Origin: Mesorhizobium sp. CA8
GTDB lineage: Bacteria; Pseudomonadota; Alphaproteobacteria; Rhizobiales; Rhizobiaceae
Direction: 5' to 3'
Assembly: GCF_020164955.1 (NCBI RefSeq)
Contig: NZ_JAIUHG010000038.1
Location: 1-53,340, forward strand
DNA length: 53,340 nt
Made by a program: the position numbers and the translations under genes. Of the stretch, positions 48,575 through 53,340 are shown one piece after another (position 1 is the first letter of the stretch; each line of letters begins with the position of its first letter). The notes beneath the pieces were generated by a model. It searched no databases, was not told where the DNA came from, and was given only the letters and a program-made list of their open reading frames with translations.

Positions 48575-51334
48575 CTAGCCGGTCCATCCAAGGCCGGTGG
48601 ATATGCAGTTGATCGACAGTAGAAGCGCATTGATCGCCCGCTTCGGACTTGGTGCCGCAACGTCTTGTGATCGGACCTCGTGCAGAAGCTTGACCTGAAG
48701 CCGGTGGATGTCGTCCATCTGCGGGCGAACACGGTCGAAGTAACGCTTGAACGCCGGGAAGCGAGTCGACAGATCGACGCGCCCGGTGATCTCGCCGATC
48801 ATCCTGCGCGTCAGCTCATACTCGGCGGTGATCTTCCTGTGGATGCGCTCGCCGGTTTCGGGTTCGATGACAAGCCCGGCGTAGAGCCGACCGATTTCCA
48901 TGTCGGTCTGGTAAAGCATCTTGTCGACCTCATCGACAATGAGGCGGAAGAAGCGCGAGCGTTCGAACATCTGCTTCAGCAGTTCGACCCCGTGATCGCC
49001 GCGCACTGCAATAAAGGAATTGAGCGCGCTGCCAATCCCATACCAGCCAGTCAGCAGATGGCGATTCTGGCTCCAGGCGAAGACCCATGGGATCGCGCGA
49101 AGATCGGTGATGCTGCTGGCGCCAAACCGGCGCGGCGGCCGCGAGCCGATTTTCAGCAGTGCAAGTTCCTCGACCGGGCTTGCCTGGTTGAAGTAGTCAA
49201 TGAAGCCGGGCTCGTTGATGAGGCTGGCATAAGAGGCCTGAGACATGCCGGTCAGCGCCTCGAGTGCCTCTTCGAACTCCGGATTGTCCTTCAGTTCGAC
49301 CTCGTCGGCCGACTTGATGCTATGGGCAAGCACGCTGGCCGCCAAAATCTCGAGTTGATAGAGTCCGGTCCCGCGATTGGCGAATTTGGACGACACCACC
49401 TCGCCTTGCTCGGTAACGCGCATGACGCTGCCGACCGTTTGCGCCGGTTGTGCGGCGATCGCCCTACCTGTCGGCGCTCCGCCACGGCTGACGGATCCAC
49501 CGCGGCCATGAAAGAAGCTGATCTTGATCCTGTTTTTCTGGCCCGTCCGGGTGAGTCGCTTCTGCGCCTTGTTCAGTTCCCAGTTGGAAGCGAGGAACCC
49601 TCCATCCTTGTTGGAATCCGAATAGCCGAGCATGATTTCCTGGCGGTTGCCAAAATCGCGAATAGAACGGCGAACGATCGACGTAACGAGCAACTGGTCA
49701 ATGATTTCAGGAGCGGCCCGCAAGTCGTCGATCGTCTCGAAAAGCGGTACGACTTTGAGCCTGATTGTGCCCGAGCCGTCGAGCGCGGTTGCCAAACCGC
49801 AATACTGAGCGACGAGGTAGACGGCAAGGATGTCTTCGGCCGACTGCGTCATTGACAGGACGAAAGCCCCGATCGAGGTGCTGCCGGTGTCTGCAACGGC
49901 ATCGCGAATGACGTCGAACAGATCAAGCAGTTCGCGGGCTTCCCCGGAAAGCCGGTCACGCTTTATCTTGAGCCTCTCGCCCGCAAGAAGACCTTGGCGG
50001 ATGCGCGCCGACCATTGCGGGGTGCCCGGTCGGAGCGCAGTCGATCGCGCTGGGGCGGCCGCAGCAAATAACTCGGCCAAGACCCGGTTCACCATCGTCG
50101 AGTTCTGGCGAATATCGAGCGAGACAGTGCGAAAGCCAAAGCTGTCGAGCTGCTGCAACAGGGGCTGAACGAACCGCTTGGCAATCAGGGTACCGCCAAT
50201 CTGATCGAGCACCTTCGATAGCGAAAGCAGATCCTTTCTGAAGGCCTCCTCGTTCGGGTAGGCGGCGCCGCTCCCTTGACCACGCAGCGCCTCAAGCCTG
50301 CGCAGCATGGCGGCGGCAAACTGCCGAAGCGGCTCGTCGGGATTCCTCGCCGCGAGATCTTGCCCCTCGCCGCTTCTTTCGAGCGCGACCGCCAGCGCCG
50401 GCCCAAAATCTTCTGGGATCTCGACGACGTTCGAGCTCGCGCTCAGCACCGTGACCAGATGCCGGACCCGTCCGAGATACCACTCGATCGCGGCACTGCG
50501 GCATTCAGACAGAGCAAATGCGGTGGTCTTCGCCGTCACATAAGGATTGCCGTCTCGATCACCACCGATCCATGAACCGTAGCGCATGAACGACGGCGCC
50601 CTGAGATCATGCTGTGGATAATGGCGCCGCAATGCGCTTTCGAGCGTCTCGTAAAGCTGCGGCGTCGCCTCGAAGATCACTTCCCGAAAGAAATGCAGCC
50701 CCCAAGCGATCTCGCGCTCGACCGACGGCCTTTCCAGTCGCAGCTCGCCGGTCATCCACAATATCTCGATCTCGCTCTTGAGATCGCGGATCAGCAGGTC
50801 GCGCTCGCGCGGCGCCCATCTTTGCTGTTCCAGCTCGGTCAGCTTGCGGTAGATGCGGCGGTGGACTTCGAGCACCGTAACGCGCTTCGCCTCGGTGGGA
50901 TGCGCCGTCATCGTGGGACCGACGCAAAGATCGGCCAGGACCTCCCGAACCGCTTCGGCCGAGTAGCCGCGCGCCGCTATCTGGCCAATGACATTGGAAA
51001 ATGATCCGACGACCTCGTCGGAACCGCCGGCCTGTTCAAGCTCGCGACGTGATCGCATTGCGGTGAGTTCGCGCGCAATGGCCAGTAGTTGAAACCAGAT
51101 CCCAGTAGCCTGAAGGGCGGCAATCCGCCGCTCCTTGGGTAGCGTGCCAAGATCGACCAGTCCGTTGAGCACTTCCGCTATATCAGGCTCGCGGTCATTG
51201 ACGACAGACAGCAACAGCCGAAATAGGAGGCTTCTCGCATCCTCTCGGAAACTAATTGGCCGGCTTTCTTGCAAGGCATCACTCTGTCCCTCGTATGAGT
51301 GATGGGAGTGTTTCTGGAGTAGACTCATGTTCAT
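48575..51334 (-). CDS. ppc: Phosphoenolpyruvate carboxylase
   Basis: A 919-residue enzyme carboxylating PEP to oxaloacetate. Motifs: VGPTMTAHPTEAKRVTVLEV with the catalytic His, IMLGYSDSNKDGGFLASNWE, FFHGRGGSVSRGGAPTGRAI (Gly-rich loop) and LRAIPWVFAWSQNRHLLTGW. It starts at an ATG at 51334 (a second ATG is at 51328). The terminal residues (STGLGWTG) are close to the normal end. It can replenish C4 acids, and with SHMT it would serve a serine-cycle type C1 assimilation. The region upstream carries two repeats and a palindrome. Confidence 0.95.
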   Translation of the reverse strand: MNMSLLQKHSHHSYEGQSDALQESRPISFREDARSLLFRLLLSVVNDREPDIAEVLNGLVDLGTLPKERRIAALQATGIWFQLLAIARELTAMRSRRELEQAGGSDEVVGSFSNVIGQIAARGYSAEAVREVLADLCVGPTMTAHPTEAKRVTVLEVHRRIYRKLTELEQQRWAPRERDLLIRDLKSEIEILWMTGELRLERPSVEREIAWGLHFFREVIFEATPQLYETLESALRRHYPQHDLRAPSFMRYGSWIGGDRDGNPYVTAKTTAFALSECRSAAIEWYLGRVRHLVTVLSASSNVVEIPEDFGPALAVALERSGEGQDLAARNPDEPLRQFAAAMLRRLEALRGQGSGAAYPNEEAFRKDLLSLSKVLDQIGGTLIAKRFVQPLLQQLDSFGFRTVSLDIRQNSTMVNRVLAELFAAAAPARSTALRPGTPQWSARIRQGLLAGERLKIKRDRLSGEARELLDLFDVIRDAVADTGSTSIGAFVLSMTQSAEDILAVYLVAQYCGLATALDGSGTIRLKVVPLFETIDDLRAAPEIIDQLLVTSIVRRSIRDFGNRQEIMLGYSDSNKDGGFLASNWELNKAQKRLTRTGQKNRIKISFFHGRGGSVSRGGAPTGRAIAAQPAQTVGSVMRVTEQGEVVSSKFANRGTGLYQLEILAASVLAHSIKSADEVELKDNPEFEEALEALTGMSQASYASLINEPGFIDYFNQASPVEELALLKIGSRPPRRFGASSITDLRAIPWVFAWSQNRHLLTGWYGIGSALNSFIAVRGDHGVELLKQMFERSRFFRLIVDEVDKMLYQTDMEIGRLYAGLVIEPETGERIHRKITAEYELTRRMIGEITGRVDLSTRFPAFKRYFDRVRPQMDDIHRLQVKLLHEVRSQDVAAPSPKRAINALLLSINCISTGLGWTG

Positions 51335-51348
51335 GCCTTTGGCCCGGG

Positions 51349-51368
51349 GGAATACTTAATGGTATTCC
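51349..51368. promoter_or_regulatory. Palindrome in the ppc upstream region
   Basis: GGAATAC (51349-51355) and GTATTCC (51362-51368) are perfect inverted copies with a six-base spacer, about 15 bases upstream of the ppc start. A likely operator or leader hairpin. Confidence 0.5.
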
Positions 51369-51372
51369 GGTT

Positions 51373-51408
51373 ATGAATTCATTTTAATTCATGAATTCAT
51401 TTTAATGC
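51373..51408. repeat. Two tandem 18-bp AT-rich repeats upstream of ppc
   Basis: ATGAATTCATTTTAAT occurs at 51373-51388 and 51391-51406, an exact 16-base copy with an 18-base period. Each contains the palindrome ATGAATTCAT. They lie 39-74 bases before ppc, a suitable place for a regulator. Confidence 0.6.
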
Positions 51409-51549
51409 TGTGTTCCAATGCAAGCGACATCTTTGAATGACACTTTTTTGCCTCCGAGAGAACGCCCGAATGGGTAGGTTCAGCATTCATTCCGGGTAGG
51501 CTAGCGCAAGGGCTGTTTGGTCGGCAGGCGCCTCGCGTCACAAAATGCC

Positions 51550-51578
51550 TTGACAGAAATCGGGAGAAGAAAATAAGA
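51550..51578 (+). promoter_or_regulatory. Promoter candidate for the GcvT-like gene
   Basis: TTGACA (51550-51555), 17 bases, then ATAAGA (51573-51578). A consensus-like -35 and ideal spacing suggest a good sigma-70 promoter, with a transcript start near 51585. Confidence 0.6.
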
Positions 51579-51582
51579 AGGG

Positions 51583-51661
51583 CAATGCAGCGGGCTAGCT
51601 GCATTGGAATTGGGGTATTTGAAGCCCCCGACAGGCGCGATGGCGCCGTCGGGGGCTTTTT
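51583..51661 (+). promoter_or_regulatory. Leader with a hairpin and an intrinsic terminator before the GcvT-like gene (attenuator candidate)
   Basis: A 9-bp stem CAATGCAGC / GCTGCATTG (51583-51591, 51598-51606) is followed by a strong stem AAGCCCCCGAC / GTCGGGGGCTT (51622-51632, 51648-51658) whose inner part GGCGC/GCGCC (51634-51638, 51643-51647) extends it. The right arm runs into TTTTTGTTTTT. This terminator stands only 30 bases before the coding start and after the promoter, so most transcripts would stop unless it is disrupted. A regulator or ligand-responsive leader is likely, but I recognise no known riboswitch class. Confidence 0.65.
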
Positions 51662-51688
51662 GTTTTTGCGCACGAGGAGGAGAAAATC

Positions 51689-52798
51689 GTGATGAAGAAG
51701 ACTCCGTTTTACGAAAGGGGCCTTGAGCATGGGGCCAAAATGACCGAGCTATTCGGCTACTTCTTACCTTGGGAGTACAGCGTCGGACGTTCCCGGGAGC
51801 ACGTGGCTACTCGCGAGAGCGTTTCACTATGTGATCTGGATTACATGGGAGAATTTGTGATTGAAGGATCCGATGCGCTTCGGTTTATCCAGATGCTCGC
51901 CACGAACGATTACTCTAAGAAGACGATCGGCTCCGTGCAGTACACCGCAATGTGTGACGAAGACGGTCAGATGATCGACGACTGTACGATCTGGTGCTTG
52001 GATAAGACCAAGTACATGATCATCAGCGGTTCGGAAGACGACTACACCTGGATTTCCAAACAGGCGAAGTCGTACAACGTGACCACCACCAACGTGACCG
52101 ACAAGCATACAACGCTTGCTCTGCAGGGGCCGAAGGCTAGTCGCGTCCTGCAGTCACTGGTCGATATCGACCTGTCGACCATAGGCTACTATCGCTTCAG
52201 GCCAGCAAAAATTTCGGCGATCGAGTGCATCATCGCGCGCATGGGCTACACGGGTGAAGCCGGTTTCGAGCTCCATTTCGCTTCCAGTGAAGGACCGGCC
52301 ATCTGGAATCTGGTCATGAAGGCTGGGGCACCCTACGAGATTGTTCCATGTGGCCAAGCCGCTTTGGAGAGCCTGCGTCAGGAAGCCGGATATCTTTTGG
52401 TCGGCAAGGATCATGATCGTCGCACTAACCCCCTCGAAGCCGGCATCGGCTTTGCGGTAAAATTTGGAAAAGAAGATTTCATAGGCAAGGCCGCCTTGCG
52501 GAGAATCGCGCGCGACGGGGTAACCCGGCGGATGGTGTGGCTCGACATTCCGTCCGGCGACGTGGCGGAAACCGGCGACAAAATTGTTGTCGGTGACCGA
52601 GAGATCGGATTAGTCACCAGCGGATCCTTCTCGCCGACCAGAAAGCGCGGAACCGCCATGGCTTATGTCAATCCGCCCCACGCGGTTCCGAGCCTGGACG
52701 TTGCCGTTGTCTTGAAGAATGGCAATCGAGCGGATGCGAAGCTGTCTGTGATGCCGCTGTATGATCCAGGCGACACCCGAACCAAGAGTTTCGCCTAA
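51689..52798 (+). CDS. GcvT-family aminomethyltransferase (tetrahydrofolate-dependent)
   Basis: A 369-residue GcvT-fold protein. The folate-binding region includes ESVSLCDLDYMGEFVIEGSD and a central ARMGYTGEAGFELHFASSEG motif, with CGQAALESLRQEAGYLLVGK and GIGFAVKFGKEDFIGKAALR near the C terminus. It resembles GcvT and demethylase relatives that pass a C1 unit to tetrahydrofolate. AGGAGG at 51675-51680 fits the GTG at 51689; ATG at 51692 is also possible. It stands alone on the plus strand, with formate-THF ligase next. No gcvH or gcvP is nearby, so a role apart from the glycine cleavage complex (for example demethylation of a methylated compound) is likely. Confidence 0.87.
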   Translation: MMKKTPFYERGLEHGAKMTELFGYFLPWEYSVGRSREHVATRESVSLCDLDYMGEFVIEGSDALRFIQMLATNDYSKKTIGSVQYTAMCDEDGQMIDDCTIWCLDKTKYMIISGSEDDYTWISKQAKSYNVTTTNVTDKHTTLALQGPKASRVLQSLVDIDLSTIGYYRFRPAKISAIECIIARMGYTGEAGFELHFASSEGPAIWNLVMKAGAPYEIVPCGQAALESLRQEAGYLLVGKDHDRRTNPLEAGIGFAVKFGKEDFIGKAALRRIARDGVTRRMVWLDIPSGDVAETGDKIVVGDREIGLVTSGSFSPTRKRGTAMAYVNPPHAVPSLDVAVVLKNGNRADAKLSVMPLYDPGDTRTKSFA

Positions 52799-52806
52799 CC
52801 TAGCGT

Positions 52807-52841
52807 TGAAAGCTTCCCCAATGCAGCTGGGGAAGCTTTCA
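52807..52841 (+). terminator. Terminator-like hairpin after the GcvT-like gene
   Basis: TGAAAGCTTCCCCA (52807-52820) and TGGGGAAGCTTTCA (52828-52841) form a perfect 14-bp stem with a seven-base loop, nine bases after the stop codon. TTTTTG follows about nine bases later. The distance to the U-run is longer than usual, so termination may be partial. Confidence 0.6.
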
Positions 52842-53154
52842 GCAGCGCAGTTTTTGTTGATCCCTCGCCGCATACTAGACCGACAGGTGGGGCCTTTGTG
52901 AGTTTAGGGCTAGGCATTTCGGTCAGCCTCATCTTGGTGACAGCTGCAGGTCGAGGGATATCGACCGCAAATTTGCTTCACCAGAACAGGCCGAAGCGCT
53001 TAGTGCTCGCGCCTGGTTGCGCCGGGCCGATGACGATCACGCGTTTGACGGCGAATAGGGCCGCCTCCGTTCCCGAGCGGTGAGTCAGCGGCCGTCGCCT
53101 CTTTGAACCGTTGCGATCCGGCGCTGCCGGATCGAAAACCATTCCAGAGGGAAA
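52842..53154. other. Gap between the GcvT-like gene and formate-THF ligase
   Basis: Only one 61-codon frame (from 52898) is open and it has a hydrophobic start but no ribosome site or known family, so I do not call it. The fhs ribosome site (AGAGGG at 53145-53150) closes the region. Confidence 0.4.
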
Positions 53155-53340
53155 CATGTCCGAATTCAAGACCGACATTGAGATAGCTCGAGCAGCCAGG
53201 AAAAAACCGATCCAGGAGATCGGCGCCAAGATCGGCATCCCGTACGAGCACCTTTTGCCCTACGGCCACGACAAGGCGAAGGTCTCGGCCGAGTTCATCA
53301 AGTCGGTGAAGGGCAACAAGAACGGCAAGCTGATCCTTGT
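53155..53340 (+). CDS. fhs: Formate-tetrahydrofolate ligase, N-terminal part
   Basis: From the ATG at 53155 the sequence reads MSEFKTDIEIARAARKKPIQ then EIGAKIGIPYEHLLPYGHDK and AKVSAEFIKSVKGNKNGKLI, the well-known beginning of Fhs (about 555-560 residues). It runs off the right edge, so only 62 residues are visible. It makes 10-formyl-tetrahydrofolate from formate, ATP and THF, and so links with the neighbouring GcvT and SHMT genes in C1 metabolism. Confidence 0.92.

Noticed and set aside
51583..51661. Glycine or tetrahydrofolate riboswitch upstream of the GcvT-like gene
   Set aside because: I could not find the conserved cores of these classes; only hairpins and a terminator are supported.
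52898..53083. 61-codon open frame between the GcvT-like gene and fhs
   Set aside because: No ribosome site and no recognised family; the N-terminal hydrophobic run alone is weak evidence.
1..53340. CRISPR array, tRNA or rRNA genes
   Set aside because: No regularly spaced repeats and no cloverleaf or rRNA segment was recognised on reading the window.

Overview
The window looks like accessory, plasmid-type DNA of a Rhizobiales alphaproteobacterium, most likely a Mesorhizobium or close relative. Reasons: a complete repABC replication/partition locus with an antisense RNA gene between repB and repC and parS-like palindromes upstream; a MucR/Ros-family regulator of the kind whose zinc site is incomplete; a virB1-virB11 type IV secretion operon; and a DUF1403/ScpB/tyrosine-recombinase trio. 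The species is inferred, not proved.

Layout. (a) 1-2125: broken metabolic genes (5' end of a pntA-like gene with a frameshift, an N-terminally truncated and frameshifted hisD-like gene, and the C-terminal part of an FAD-linked oxidase) that meet at one breakpoint. (b) 2685-3146: MucR-like regulator. (c) 3402-13518: one compact minus-strand operon, trbM-like then virB1-B2-B3-B4-B5-eexN-B6-B7-B8-B9-B10-B11, with a divergent winged-helix regulator (13607) and a palindrome between them. No coupling ATPase (VirD4/TraG) or relaxase lies in the window. (d) 14354-20096: about 2 kb without convincing genes that carries three good and two degenerate parS-like sites, then repA, repB, the counter-transcribed RNA and repC. 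(e) 20210-24436: DUF4143 ATPase, tyrosine recombinase beside a perfect 14-bp inverted repeat, DUF1403 protein and plasmid ScpB.

(f) 24739-40296 is a defence/toxin island. It holds two small membrane-type proteins, a PIN protein next to a RelA/SpoT-type nucleotide synthetase, a ParB-fold-like protein, an Xre/RES toxin-antitoxin pair, a four-gene minus-strand operon (RHH, GNAT, XRE, ImmA-like peptidase), and a divergent plus-strand ubiquitin-like conjugation operon: tandem-Ubl/E2 fusion, JAB/E1 fusion, DUF6527 zinc protein. This is followed closely by a small protein, an HExxH metallopeptidase and a dCTP-deaminase-like protein. AbiV and HEPN proteins and a DUF6602 PD-(D/E)XK-like protein close the island. 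The six-gene Ubl-to-deaminase run is the strongest candidate for an incompletely described system.

(g) 40297-43499 is decayed DNA: a 427-bp element with IS-like inverted ends and an internal repeat family, and remnants of a membrane protein, a 3-hydroxyisobutyrate-dehydrogenase-type gene and a thiD-like gene. (h) 43500-53340 is a central-carbon/C1 module: citrate synthase, isocitrate lyase, serine hydroxymethyltransferase and PEP carboxylase on the minus strand, and a GcvT-family protein and formate-tetrahydrofolate ligase (cut by the window end) on the plus strand. Together they contain several enzymes used in serine-cycle-type C1 metabolism. The GcvT gene has a promoter, a hairpin and a strong intrinsic terminator in its leader, which suggests attenuation.
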